Position numbers and translations under genes: made by a program | The notes under the pieces: model-generated | What the model saw: the letters and a program-made list of their open reading frames with translations, nothing else | Database searches by the model: none | What the model was told of the DNA's origin: nothing | Part shown: piece after piece, positions 49,894-58,564 of the stretch | How positions within the stretch are numbered: position 1 is the stretch's first letter | How the letters are laid out: every line of letters begins with the position of its first letter | NCBI RefSeq assembly: GCF_031457955.1 | Contig: NZ_JAVDXN010000003.1 | Coordinates: 310,001-374,000, forward strand | DNA: 64,000 bases | Source: Mixta sp031457955 | GTDB lineage: Bacteria; Pseudomonadota; Gammaproteobacteria; Enterobacterales; Enterobacteriaceae | Reading direction: 5' to 3'

Positions 49894-51015
49894 TCAGGCG
49901 CCGCGCGCCCGTTTACGTTCGTTATCCAGCAGCATGGCGCTGTGATTTGCCAGCAGCGCCAGCGCGGTTTTGCGCCCATCCTTCACTTTCCACAGCGCCA
50001 GCGGCAGGCTGCGCACCAGTGGCAAGATGCCGTTAAAAAACACCGACAGCTGGCGGGCGTTGGGATGCGCCACCACGTCGTCGCCCAGCTGCTGTAAATC
50101 CTGCTGCCAGGCACCGTGATGGCTGAGATGCAACAGGCGGCGCGTCAGATCCACCGCGCTGACGCTATGCAGCGTCATTTTGCCCGCCATGCGATCCAGC
50201 AACCTTTGGCTCTCTTCCAGCGTATGCCCTACGTGGCGCGCTTCCGTCAGGCCGTTCTGGATATGGCGCAGCGCGCCGGTGCTGATCGACGAAGCCAGCG
50301 CGGCGATATCGTCCGCCAGCGCGCGCTGTAAGGTGCGCAGACCGGGAACAAACTGCTGCGGCTCGGTATGCGCCAGCAGCAGATCGACCATGGCAATCGC
50401 CGACTGCTGATGCACGATGCTGTCGTAATAGAGGTTGCGCAGCGTCTGGCGCTGCTGCGGACGCGCGGTAAATTCAGCGAAAGCGGCGGCGGTATTGAGA
50501 CCCGCGCGCAGACGCTCGCCGTGCTGGGTTTGCAGCGTCTCCAGATGGTTGCTGATGGTGTGACATAGTTCATCATCGCCCTGCTCGCGCGCTTCGCGCT
50601 CCATTACGCGCAACAGCAGATCGCAGCGGGCCGGATCGTTATCCAGCTGCGCCAGCAGCTCATCGGTATCCGCTGGCGGCTTGCGTTTTAGCGCATCGCG
50701 CAGCTGGCTGAGATGCGCTTCCCGCCGCGCCTGATCGCCGGAATCGAGCATGGCGTAAAGTTTATGCAGCTCAACCTTGCCCGCATTTTGCCGGTGGCGC
50801 AGGTGTTGCTGCTGCACGCGGCGCTGCTCTGCCTTTTTCTGGCTTTCGGCGCGCTCGGAGAACATCAGCCCCACTTCTTCTTTCATATCGTTGGCGCTGG
50901 CGGCGGCCGAATGCTCCGCGGCCCGGTTGGCATTTTTCGCCATGCCGCTGTCGGCCGCTTTCATCAGGGCTTTAAAAGGGTGCGGCATCAGCGGCAGCGT
51001 TGGGGTCTTCAGCAT
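49894..51015 (-). CDS. hrpJ: HrpJ, T3SS gatekeeper (SctW/YopN-SepL family)
   Basis: The product (373 residues) matches the YopN/HrpJ family by the central helical domain (EVGLMFSERAESQKKAEQRR, ALKRKPPADTDELLAQLDND, LRNLYYDSIVHQQSAIAMVD) and the TyeA-like C-terminus (GILPLVRSLPLALWKVKDGR). HrpJ is itself secreted and controls the order of pilin, harpin and effector release. It is the first gene of the operon, after a perfect hrp box. Confidence 0.94.
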   Translation of the reverse strand: MLKTPTLPLMPHPFKALMKAADSGMAKNANRAAEHSAAASANDMKEEVGLMFSERAESQKKAEQRRVQQQHLRHRQNAGKVELHKLYAMLDSGDQARREAHLSQLRDALKRKPPADTDELLAQLDNDPARCDLLLRVMEREAREQGDDELCHTISNHLETLQTQHGERLRAGLNTAAAFAEFTARPQQRQTLRNLYYDSIVHQQSAIAMVDLLLAHTEPQQFVPGLRTLQRALADDIAALASSISTGALRHIQNGLTEARHVGHTLEESQRLLDRMAGKMTLHSVSAVDLTRRLLHLSHHGAWQQDLQQLGDDVVAHPNARQLSVFFNGILPLVRSLPLALWKVKDGRKTALALLANHSAMLLDNERKRARGA

Positions 51016-51044
51016 CGCCCGTTCCTCATCAGATTAACCCTGAT

Positions 51045-51072
51045 TATGTGGCGCTGCCGCGGGCCGGGTTCC
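51045..51072 (-). promoter_or_regulatory. hrp box (HrpL promoter) of the hrpJ-hrcU operon
   Basis: On the minus strand: GGAACC, exactly 15 bases, CCACATA. A perfect consensus match, about 30 bp before hrpJ. It faces hrpL, which has its own sigma-54 promoter about 170 bp away. Confidence 0.94.
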
Positions 51073-51242
51073 CTGAAACTGCAAATAAAAAAATTACCTC
51101 CGCGCTGAAATAATAAACCTGAGAAATTTGTGAAAAAAATGGCACAGCAAATAAATCCCTTTTTGCCGTTTTTGTCTCAGATATATCCTGGTCAGCCGTA
51201 CGGCAAATAATAAAAACAAGCTGTTAGTTGATTTATTTTTCC

Positions 51243-51258
51243 TGGCACAGCGCTTGCT
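51243..51258 (+). promoter_or_regulatory. Sigma-54 (-24/-12) promoter of hrpL
   Basis: TGGCACAGCGCTTGCT matches TGGCAC-N5-TTGC with correct spacing and lies 45 bp before the hrpL ATG. It is the expected target of HrpS. It lies inside a longer open frame starting at 51228, which argues that the longer frame is not the real hrpL start. Confidence 0.94.
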
Positions 51259-51302
51259 ATAGCCAATGGGTAATCACACCTGATTCCTCTGGAGAAAATA
51301 AT

Positions 51303-51842
51303 ATGATCAACGTCACTGTCGGCCAGCCAATTACCGTTTCTGCCGTTGCTATCGACTGGTCGGAAATTTTTAAAAAAAATAATAAGAAATTACTGAATTT
51401 CATTCGCAAACGCGTGGCGAATCACGAAGACGTAGAGGATATTGCCCAGATGACCTGCCTTGAGGTGCTGCGCAACGGGCATAAATTTATTGGCGCTTCA
51501 CGGCCGGAAACCTGGATGTTTGGTATCGCGATTAATCTGATCCGTAATTATTATAAAAGCCAGCAAGGGCGCTTTTTATTTGATACTCTGAGCGATGATA
51601 TTCTTACCGATATGCATTATGACAGCGATCCGAGCGATATCACGGAAAACGAACGCGTTTTAGGCGCCACGCTTGCCTCGATCGAAACCTTGCCGGAGGA
51701 TCTGAAAACCATGCTTTCTATTTTAGTTGGACATGATGGCAGCTATCAGGATGTGGCACAGCAGCTTAATATTCCGGTGGGCACCGTACGCTCGCGACTT
51801 TCCCGCGCCAGAGAAACCTTAAAAAGCCGCGTTTATGCCTGA
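51303..51842 (+). CDS. hrpL: HrpL, ECF-family sigma factor of the Hrp regulon
   Basis: The product (179 residues) has ECF sigma region 2 (LNFIRKRVANHEDVEDIAQM, PETWMFGIAINLIRNYYKSQ) and region 4 (YQDVAQQLNIPVGTVRSRLS, RARETLK). HrpL recognises GGAACC-N15/16-CCACNNA, found five times in this window. ATG 51303 follows GGAGAAAATAAT and gives the usual HrpL length. It is transcribed toward hrpX. Confidence 0.97.
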   Translation: MINVTVGQPITVSAVAIDWSEIFKKNNKKLLNFIRKRVANHEDVEDIAQMTCLEVLRNGHKFIGASRPETWMFGIAINLIRNYYKSQQGRFLFDTLSDDILTDMHYDSDPSDITENERVLGATLASIETLPEDLKTMLSILVGHDGSYQDVAQQLNIPVGTVRSRLSRARETLKSRVYA

Positions 51843-51958
51843 GATTATTCTGATATTATGCGCGACGGATAAATTTGGCGGGAAATTTTATTCTGATGAC
51901 ACCGTACTGACATTTTAACGGTGCTGATAAATGATGTCAGAAAAGGGAGATTGCATTA

Positions 51959-53443
51959 TTGCAGAACTATTCTCATTGTCTTAATCCCGCATTGACGCCG
52001 CCCGATAGTCTTTCATCTATCGCGCTGGATCGCATTCATGATGCGATTTATTTAGTGGATCGCAATCTGCGGATAAAATATGTCAACGAGAAGGCGTGCA
52101 AATTAATGGGCTATTCCCAGCGCGCCTTAATGCAGCTCAGTTTCGCCGTTATCGATCATGAATTGCAGGATAGCGATGTCACCGCGCTCTGGTGGAAACT
52201 GGCGATGCGCCCGGAAGGGATCACCTTTACCTCGCAGCATGCGCCCAGCCGGGGCGAACTGATCTCGGTGCAGGTTAGCTCCAGCCATTATCTGCACGGC
52301 GGCGAACCGCATGCGCTGTGCGTGGTGAGCGACGTGCGCGAGCTCAAGCAGAAAGAGGCGGTGCAGCTGCTGCGCGAAAAACAGTTTCGCGCGCTGGTAG
52401 AGAACTCGCCGGATATGATCGCCCGCTTCGATCTGTCGCTGCGCTGCGTTTACGTTAATCCGCCGGTGCTGAAGTGGTTTGAAGGGCGCGAGCAGGATAT
52501 TTATCGTCGCCAGCTCACTGAAGCGGTGCCGCATAACGAGACCGGCATGGCGCTGCTGCGGCTGGTAACGCAGAGCATGGCGAGCGGCAATGAAGCGGAA
52601 GGTGAGCTGACGCTAACCCAGGGCAGCCGCCGTCGCATTCTGCATGTACGCAGCGTGCCGGAGTTCGATCTGCACGGCGAGCTGGAGAGCGTGCTTACGG
52701 TAGGGCGCGATATCACCGGCATTCGCCTGGCGGAAGAAGAACTGCGTGAGGCGCATCAGCAGCTGCGTCTGCTGGCGCGTAATCAGGAGACGCAGCGCGA
52801 AGCGGAGCGTAAGCATCTTGCGCATGAGATCCATGATGAGCTGGGACAGCATCTGACCTCGTTGCGCGTTGGCCTGTCGCTGATTCGTATGCAGTCGCCA
52901 GAGGCAGGCGCGGCGGTGCATCATCAGGTAGATAACCTGATGCAGCTGGTGGACAGCACCATTCAGGTGGTGCGCGACGTCTCTACCCGTCTGCGCCCGA
53001 ATATGCTTAACCTCGGGCTGGTGCCCGCGCTGGAGTGGCTGCGCGATGAGTTTAACAAGCACAACGCCACGCGCTGTATTTTTATCCCACCCCATGAGAA
53101 AGAGCTGCGCCTGAACGACGAATGCGTGACCGCTGCTTTTCGTGTGGTACAAGAGTCGCTGACCAATGTGCAGCGCCATGCCAACGCCAGTAGCGTTTAT
53201 ATCTTTGTGAAACAGGATGGCGATAAGCTGCGGATTGATGTGGTGGATAACGGCAAGGGCTTTGATATGCAGCGTGTGCGCCCGAATGCCTGGGGGCTGC
53301 CGGGCATGGTGGAACGGGCGGCGATGCTGAACGGCAATGTCTGCATCGATAGCCGTCCCGGCGAAGGCACACGCGTCCAGCTGAGCTTTCCGCATCGCGC
53401 GCGCAGCCTTTCCCGCGCGCTGTTTAACAAGATTGATAAGTGA
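51959..53443 (+). CDS. hrpX: HrpX, cytoplasmic PAS-domain sensor histidine kinase
   Basis: The product (494 residues) has no transmembrane segment. Two PAS-like modules (IHDAIYLVDRNLRIKYVNEK; FRALVENSPDMIARFDLSLR, then CVYVNPPVLKWFEGREQDIY) are followed by a NarX-type HisKA_3 domain (AHEIHDELGQHLTSLRVGLS, phospho-acceptor His) and an ATPase domain (RVVQESLTNVQRHANASSVY, DVVDNGKGFD, GLPGMVERA). The start is TTG 51959 with GGGAG about 9 nt upstream. With HrpY it activates hrpS. Confidence 0.93.
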   Translation: MQNYSHCLNPALTPPDSLSSIALDRIHDAIYLVDRNLRIKYVNEKACKLMGYSQRALMQLSFAVIDHELQDSDVTALWWKLAMRPEGITFTSQHAPSRGELISVQVSSSHYLHGGEPHALCVVSDVRELKQKEAVQLLREKQFRALVENSPDMIARFDLSLRCVYVNPPVLKWFEGREQDIYRRQLTEAVPHNETGMALLRLVTQSMASGNEAEGELTLTQGSRRRILHVRSVPEFDLHGELESVLTVGRDITGIRLAEEELREAHQQLRLLARNQETQREAERKHLAHEIHDELGQHLTSLRVGLSLIRMQSPEAGAAVHHQVDNLMQLVDSTIQVVRDVSTRLRPNMLNLGLVPALEWLRDEFNKHNATRCIFIPPHEKELRLNDECVTAAFRVVQESLTNVQRHANASSVYIFVKQDGDKLRIDVVDNGKGFDMQRVRPNAWGLPGMVERAAMLNGNVCIDSRPGEGTRVQLSFPHRARSLSRALFNKIDK

Positions 53444-53450
53444 GCAACCC

Positions 53451-54092
53451 ATGACGCAAGCCATACGCCTGATGATTGCTGACGATCACGCCATTATGCG
53501 TGAGGGACTGAAGCAAATTTTTCTGCTGGATAGCGGCATTAACGTGGTGGGCGAAGCGGCTGATGGCGGTCAGGTGCTGGAGCGCCTGCGCGAAGGCGGC
53601 ATCGATTTGCTGCTGCTGGATATTTCCATGCCCGGCATCAGCGGCGAGGATTTAATTAATCGCATCACGCTGCAATATCCGGAACTGCGCATTCTGGTGC
53701 TGAGCATGTACAACGAACCGCAGATTGCCCGCCGGGTGCTCTACTGCGGCGCGCTGGGCTATATCACCAAGGATAAAAACCCGGAGGCGCTGCTGGGCGC
53801 GATTCGCCAGGTGGCGCGCGGCTCACGCTATATCGATCACGAACTGGCGCAGGAGATTATTTTTTCTCAATATCAAAGCGGCGACCGTCCGCCGCACGAA
53901 AACCTAACCATGCGTGAGCGTCAGATCATGATCATGCTGGCGCACGGCGAATCGATTAATGCGATCGCCGATGCGCTGGTGATCAGCAACAAAACCGTCA
54001 GTACCTATAAGTCACGCCTGATGAAGAAAATGAAGTTCACCACCAATGCCGATATCGTGAAATATGCGATTAGCCATCATCTGGTGCAGTAG
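53451..54092 (+). CDS. hrpY: HrpY, NarL/FixJ-type response regulator
   Basis: From ATG 53451 the product has 213 residues. The receiver domain has DD at ADDHAIMREGL and the phospho-accepting Asp in LLLLDISMPGISG. The C-terminal LuxR-type HTH reads LTMRERQIMIMLAHGESINA, then NKTVSTYKSRLMKKM. It starts 7 bp after hrpX. HrpY is the activator of hrpS in Pantoea and Erwinia (family knowledge). A stem-loop follows the gene. Confidence 0.95.
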   Translation: MTQAIRLMIADDHAIMREGLKQIFLLDSGINVVGEAADGGQVLERLREGGIDLLLLDISMPGISGEDLINRITLQYPELRILVLSMYNEPQIARRVLYCGALGYITKDKNPEALLGAIRQVARGSRYIDHELAQEIIFSQYQSGDRPPHENLTMRERQIMIMLAHGESINAIADALVISNKTVSTYKSRLMKKMKFTTNADIVKYAISHHLVQ

Positions 54093-54132
54093 CGCAGGCG
54101 GGATAAAACGGTGGGCGCACAGAAGGAGAAGC

Positions 54133-54170
54133 TGCCGGTAACGCCTTCGCAGCGGGAGACGTTACCGGCA
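54133..54170. terminator. Stem-loop between convergent hrpY and the vWA-like gene
   Basis: An 11-bp perfect stem (TGCCGGTAACG / CGTTACCGGCA) with a 16-nt loop lies between the two convergent genes. There is no T-tract on either side. It marks the right boundary of the Hrp regulatory genes. Confidence 0.6.
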
Positions 54171-54185
54171 AGGGGAACTGCGTAG

Positions 54186-55016
54186 TTACTGGATTTCGAC
54201 CGTTAACTCCGGCGCGCCAAAGCTCACCAGCTCGGCGTGCGATGCCGCGAAATAGCGCTGCCAGAACGCTTCAAGCTGCTGCATCACTTTGCCGGAGCGA
54301 TAGTTATTTTTCGCGCCGGTATCAATAAGCCCTGCGCCCGCCACGTAGACTTTCGCCCCGTTAAAATCAGCAATCAGGTCTTGCTTAGTGACTTGCGCCA
54401 TCTCGGTTTCTGCCGCAAGGGAGCGGATACGGTTATTGCTGTAAAAACTCACGAAGTCGCTGTTTTCCAGCATATCCGACACCAGCAGCACCGATTTTTC
54501 AGCGGCCGGATCGCTTTGCAAATCTTCCGCGATGCGCTTCAGGCTGCCGAGGATTTCGCTTTTCGCTACGCTGTCGCCCTCGGCGGCAAAGCTGGCAGCC
54601 ATTAATTTACCGATGCTCTGGCTGAAATAGTGCTTCTGCTGTAACAAACAGGCATCCAGCTTTTTCAGGCTCTCCATGCCCATGTTGTTACGCGCTTTCT
54701 GATCGGTAAACAGCGTTTCCAGCTTGCCGTCATAGACCCGCTTCAGATAGTTATCCTGTAGCAGCGCCGAGAATTGATACAGCACCACGCGATCGCCTGG
54801 CTGCACGTAGCGCAGAACATGCTGCCAGACCGACTCTTTCAGCGGCAAAGGGACTTTCACGGTTTGATCAATGATTATCACCAGCTCACGCCCGCTGTCA
54901 GCCGGACGTACGGCATCCTGCTTCAGAAAGTGATAGCAGCTGGGAATATCGTTGCGCTCTGCCGCCTGCGTGCCACAGGCGATCGCCAGCAAAATTAACG
55001 CAAGCCAGGCCTTCAT
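54186..55016 (-). CDS. Exported vWA-like protein, third gene of the envelope module
   Basis: The product (276 residues) has a signal peptide (MKAWLALILLAIACGTQAAE). The mature part resembles a vWA/Rossmann-type fold: a first strand RELVIIIDQTVKVPL with an Asp in the MIDAS position but a degenerate DxSxS, VQPGDRVVLYQFSALLQDNY, and a late strand EKSVLLVSDMLENSDFVSFY. It should be periplasmic. It overlaps the upstream membrane-protein gene by 4 nt. I do not recognise the family by name; the vWA reading is moderate. Confidence 0.65.
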   Translation of the reverse strand: MKAWLALILLAIACGTQAAERNDIPSCYHFLKQDAVRPADSGRELVIIIDQTVKVPLPLKESVWQHVLRYVQPGDRVVLYQFSALLQDNYLKRVYDGKLETLFTDQKARNNMGMESLKKLDACLLQQKHYFSQSIGKLMAASFAAEGDSVAKSEILGSLKRIAEDLQSDPAAEKSVLLVSDMLENSDFVSFYSNNRIRSLAAETEMAQVTKQDLIADFNGAKVYVAGAGLIDTGAKNNYRSGKVMQQLEAFWQRYFAASHAELVSFGAPELTVEIQ

Positions 55017-56632
55017 GCCTCCCCCTTCGCCCTGGTACGGTTAAGCAGTTGCTGAACGCGCTGGCGCTTGATCAACGCCTCCAGCGACAGCCCCTGATCG
55101 TCGGCAATCAGCGCCAGCTCTTCTTCGCTCAGACCGGTTAGTTCGCCCAGCGCGTCAAGACGCGCTTTTTCGTCCTGCGACGCGGCGTGCGTGGCCTGAA
55201 CAAGCGGTTCAGCCGTCGGTGCCGGTGCAGCAGGCGTTGCCAGCGGTTCAGCAGCCGGCGCCGGTGCCACAGGCGTCGGCTGAACAACCGGCTCAGCGTG
55301 CGCGCGCGTTTGCGCCTGAACGCTTTCTGCGTGGTGACGTTGGTTTAACTCATGCGCAGCGGATGCCTTGTCACGAATTTTTTTATTAACGTAATCATCA
55401 AAAGTCGGCAGTTCATTCAGCTGCTGGCTCTGGCTGCTGGTGCGCTTCATCAACATGCGGTTTTGCAGAGCGCTGAGCTTCTCCTGCGCATCACGCTCGA
55501 CACGCTCGCGGCGCGCGCTATGCCAGGCGGTGAACTCTTCCGAGCCGCTGAAGTTACCCACATACTTCGCCGCCATTTTCGATTCGATACCGGCAAAAGA
55601 GCGATAGATGCCGATAAGAATACCGATCAACTGGACGCCGACGAAAATCACCGAAAGGATGATAAAGGTCAGCTTAGAGGCAAACACGCGGTTATGGTTG
55701 ATCTCGTCCGATGCCTGGCTATCGGCTTTGGCATTATCCGCTGCGGCCTCAGCAGGCAGCTCAAACGGCGAACTTTGCGTTTCGCTCATCTGGCTGAAAG
55801 GCGAGCCGTTTACCGTCTGCGTATCAATGGCATCGATGGTGGCCGCGCGCACAAAATAGGCGCCGACCGCAAAGAAAATAATCAGCGCCAGCGCAATCAC
55901 CGTCGCCCAGTATTGCGGCCTGGCTTCCACGTTAGTGTTCACGCGGTTGCGCATCTGGATGTAATTAGGCTGATCGTCATCAACGTCGCTGTTTTCCAGC
56001 GAGACATTGTTCGCTTTGGCTAACCCTTTTGCGTTGCCGTCATGGCGCGCATCGGTATACCAGTAGCGAATCTTTTTCAGCAGGGTATTTTTATGCAGCT
56101 CCGCGCCCATTAAGTGGGTGGCTGGCACCAGCACCACACCGATTAAGATGGAGATCACAATGGCGGAAAACTCCGCCTGATTAGCGGAAATGTTATTCGC
56201 AATAAAGGGTGACAGCACCAGGGCAAAAATAAACGCCTCAAGCAATACTAACGCCACGCTACAGAACCACAGCAGCGGCCCGGTTGGCTTGCGTCCGCGC
56301 TCATCCACCTTGTTCAGGTAGTTGACGCATTGATGATAGAAATTGGCGCTGTGATTAAACGATTCATAATAGCGCCAGTATTTGGCGCACAGCATTTTCT
56401 CTGCAGGATACCAGGACTTGCCATCCGCTTCAGCGCGGCGCGGCTCATTGCTGCGCGACAGGCGAGCCACCAGGCCGATAACCGGCAAGCCGCTAAAGAA
56501 ATTCAGAAAGAAATAGCTGACCTGATTCCACCAGCGAATAAACACAATGGTTAAAATCACCAGGGCCAGTAATGGCCAGAAAATATAGCGATAAAGGGAG
56601 ATCGCCTCGGCGATGCTTTGGAAAAGTTCCAT
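55013..56632 (-). CDS. Multi-spanning inner-membrane protein with long charged C-terminus, envelope module
   Basis: The product (539 residues) has about five membrane helices (YIFWPLLALVILTIVFIRWW; LLWFCSVALVLLEAFIFALV; FSAIVISILIGVVLVPATHL; WATVIALALIIFFAVGAYFV; LTFIILSVIFVGVQLIGILI). A cytoplasmic region follows with a basic coiled-coil-like part, an Ala/Pro/Glu linker (residues about 445-490) and a small C-terminal helical domain (LGELTGLSEEELALIADDQG). I do not recognise a family. It lies between the OmpA-like lipoprotein (15 bp upstream) and the vWA-like protein (4-nt overlap), so the three probably form one complex. Confidence 0.75.
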   Translation of the reverse strand: MELFQSIAEAISLYRYIFWPLLALVILTIVFIRWWNQVSYFFLNFFSGLPVIGLVARLSRSNEPRRAEADGKSWYPAEKMLCAKYWRYYESFNHSANFYHQCVNYLNKVDERGRKPTGPLLWFCSVALVLLEAFIFALVLSPFIANNISANQAEFSAIVISILIGVVLVPATHLMGAELHKNTLLKKIRYWYTDARHDGNAKGLAKANNVSLENSDVDDDQPNYIQMRNRVNTNVEARPQYWATVIALALIIFFAVGAYFVRAATIDAIDTQTVNGSPFSQMSETQSSPFELPAEAAADNAKADSQASDEINHNRVFASKLTFIILSVIFVGVQLIGILIGIYRSFAGIESKMAAKYVGNFSGSEEFTAWHSARRERVERDAQEKLSALQNRMLMKRTSSQSQQLNELPTFDDYVNKKIRDKASAAHELNQRHHAESVQAQTRAHAEPVVQPTPVAPAPAAEPLATPAAPAPTAEPLVQATHAASQDEKARLDALGELTGLSEEELALIADDQGLSLEALIKRQRVQQLLNRTRAKGEA

Positions 56633-56647
56633 TCTCTGTTTCCTTGA

Positions 56648-58105
56648 TTAGCTGCGGGTCGGGCTGTAATTCGCCACCCAGGCATTGCTGTGACTGGTGT
56701 AAAAAAGCTGGCCCTGCTGCGCTTTAGTGGCGTTTTTCGGCACCAGCAGATCGATACAGGAGAGCGGCTGCTGTTTCTCTGCCGGCAGGTAAACCCGATA
56801 CAGAATGCTCTCTTCGCCTTCCCATGCATTTGCCACGGCGCTGATGGGCGCATCGGCCTTGCGGTTGCCGCTGCTTTGATAATTGCGGGTAATGTAGACT
56901 TTCGGATCCGCCACCACCGCAGCATTATCTTTCAGCACTTTTACCGGCGAGAGCGTGACCAGATGGTTATTGACCAGCCCGGCCCAGGCCCGACCATTCA
57001 TGCCGTTGAAATACTCCCGCGTCTGATGCGCCTCGATCGCTTTGCCGCTGGCGAGATTTTTCGCCATGCCCGCGACGCGCGCGCTGTCGGTCAGGCAGCT
57101 TTCCGTTACGCCGCTGGCGTTGGCCTGTGAAATCAACGAAAACCCGCTGCTGCGCGGTTTAAGATTGGCCGCCAACGACAACGTGGAGGGGCTTACCGCC
57201 TCACCGCCGAAATCTATCCAGTTTTTGCTGTTTTCCGTGCCGGTTGCCGCGGTGGTGGTCGGTTTGCTCGCTGCTGACGCAGGCGCTTTTGGCGCGCTAT
57301 GGGAAACCACAGCAGGACGTTTTGCGGGCGCTTTAGCCTGTGAGGTGCTGGCGGGCTGGGTGCCGTAACGTAAATAGGCGAGGTTGTTGCCTTCCTGCTC
57401 TACCCGCTGACGCAGCAGCGCTTCGTTTGCCAGACCAACGATCTCAACCCTGCGGTTTGCCGCCCTACCGTCGTAAGTGGTGTTATCCGCCAGCGGACGC
57501 GACGAACCCGCGCCCTGGAAATAGAGTTTCTGCGGATTGAGACCCGCCTGCTGCAAAATGCGGCCAACGCTCTGTGCCCGCTGTTCCGATAGCTTTTGGT
57601 TCCAGCTGGCGCTTCCCGTGGCATCGGTATGACCCACCACCAGCACCACGCCGTTTTGATCGCCCTGCTTCATCGCGTCCGCGATCTTTTTGACCTGACG
57701 CAGCCCGTTGGCAGAAAGCTGAGCGCTGTTAGTAGCAAACATGCCGCGATCTTCCACCTGAGCCACCAGCCCAACGGTTTCCGTGCCGCCGGTCTGCTGC
57801 GCCTGAAGCGGCTGGCTTTGGATCTTGATATGTTCTTCCGCGGCGATTTGCGCCAGCGCTTTTTCACGACTTTGCCAGACGTTGCCAGCCATACAACCGG
57901 CGATGCCGCCGACCAGTCCCCCGGCTACCGCTTTGGTGGCATCCTTAGTGAGAAGGTATGTTACCCCTCCACCTAATGCCGCTCCGCCTATACAGCCGAT
58001 GGCCGTACCATAATTTTGTCCAGCCTGATGCAGGCTGGCGCAGCTTGAAGTCAGCATAACGACAGCGGTCAGCGACCCCACTTTCCTGAGATGACGGCGT
58101 TTCAC
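56648..58105 (-). CDS. OmpA-family peptidoglycan-binding lipoprotein, envelope module
   Basis: The product (485 residues) has a lipoprotein signal (lipobox MLTSSCAS), a glycine-zipper segment (IGCIGGAALGGGVTYLL, AVAGGLVGGIAGCMAGNVW) and an OmpA/MotB-type domain (MFATNSAQLSANGLRQVKKI, VLVVGHTDATGSASWNQKLS, AANRRVEIVGLANE). A Pro/Ala/Ser-rich linker precedes an unrecognised C-terminal domain of about 190 residues with several cysteines. The lipid anchor, the zipper and the peptidoglycan-binding domain place it across the envelope. First gene of the three-gene unit. Confidence 0.82.
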   Translation of the reverse strand: MKRRHLRKVGSLTAVVMLTSSCASLHQAGQNYGTAIGCIGGAALGGGVTYLLTKDATKAVAGGLVGGIAGCMAGNVWQSREKALAQIAAEEHIKIQSQPLQAQQTGGTETVGLVAQVEDRGMFATNSAQLSANGLRQVKKIADAMKQGDQNGVVLVVGHTDATGSASWNQKLSEQRAQSVGRILQQAGLNPQKLYFQGAGSSRPLADNTTYDGRAANRRVEIVGLANEALLRQRVEQEGNNLAYLRYGTQPASTSQAKAPAKRPAVVSHSAPKAPASAASKPTTTAATGTENSKNWIDFGGEAVSPSTLSLAANLKPRSSGFSLISQANASGVTESCLTDSARVAGMAKNLASGKAIEAHQTREYFNGMNGRAWAGLVNNHLVTLSPVKVLKDNAAVVADPKVYITRNYQSSGNRKADAPISAVANAWEGEESILYRVYLPAEKQQPLSCIDLLVPKNATKAQQGQLFYTSHSNAWVANYSPTRS

Positions 58106-58564
58106 GTTCTCTCCTTAATCCTTTTCCATGCCGAAAATAAAGCGGTTATTTGAGCAAGCGCTGTGCCAATGCGTTTTTATATAACGCGTAATTTTTTTGG
58201 CGAATATCGCGTCTTTTTTACGTCAGGTTGCGCAGCGCTTATCGCTGCCCCGACGGTTAGAAAAAACATCTCGCGATACAATTAGTTAACCAAACACAAA
58301 TTAACAGCCGATAATTATTATTTTTTGGTTTACATAACAGAAAATCTGGCAAAAAGCGCAAGCGTCGCGTAAAAACCGCGCCGCCAATTTAACCGGTTAA
58401 CTGTAGAAAACCTTATGGATTTTAAAGCGCGCCTATTATTATCGGCTACCTAAACATTGTCCAGAATTTATGCCGACGGGTTAAAGTGACATTGCCTGGC
58501 AGGAAAAAGCGCAGGCGCATCCGTTGCCTGCCCGGCTATCGACCTGAGATAAAGGGAGCGGTAA
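58106..58564. other. AT-rich divergent intergenic region
   Basis: This 459-bp gap separates the OmpA-like lipoprotein gene from the PD-(D/E)XK gene, transcribed apart. It is much AT-richer than both, as for a promoter region or acquired DNA. No ORF, hrp box, -24/-12 element or clear operator is seen. GGGAG precedes the right-hand ATG. Confidence 0.5.

Noticed and set aside
51228..51302. Longer hrpL frame from 51228
   Set aside because: The sigma-54 promoter lies inside it and ATG 51303 has a proper RBS and family length.
54160..54200. GGAACT near 54174 as another hrp box
   Set aside because: No CCAC element follows at 15-16 bases; it sits in the hrpY terminator area.
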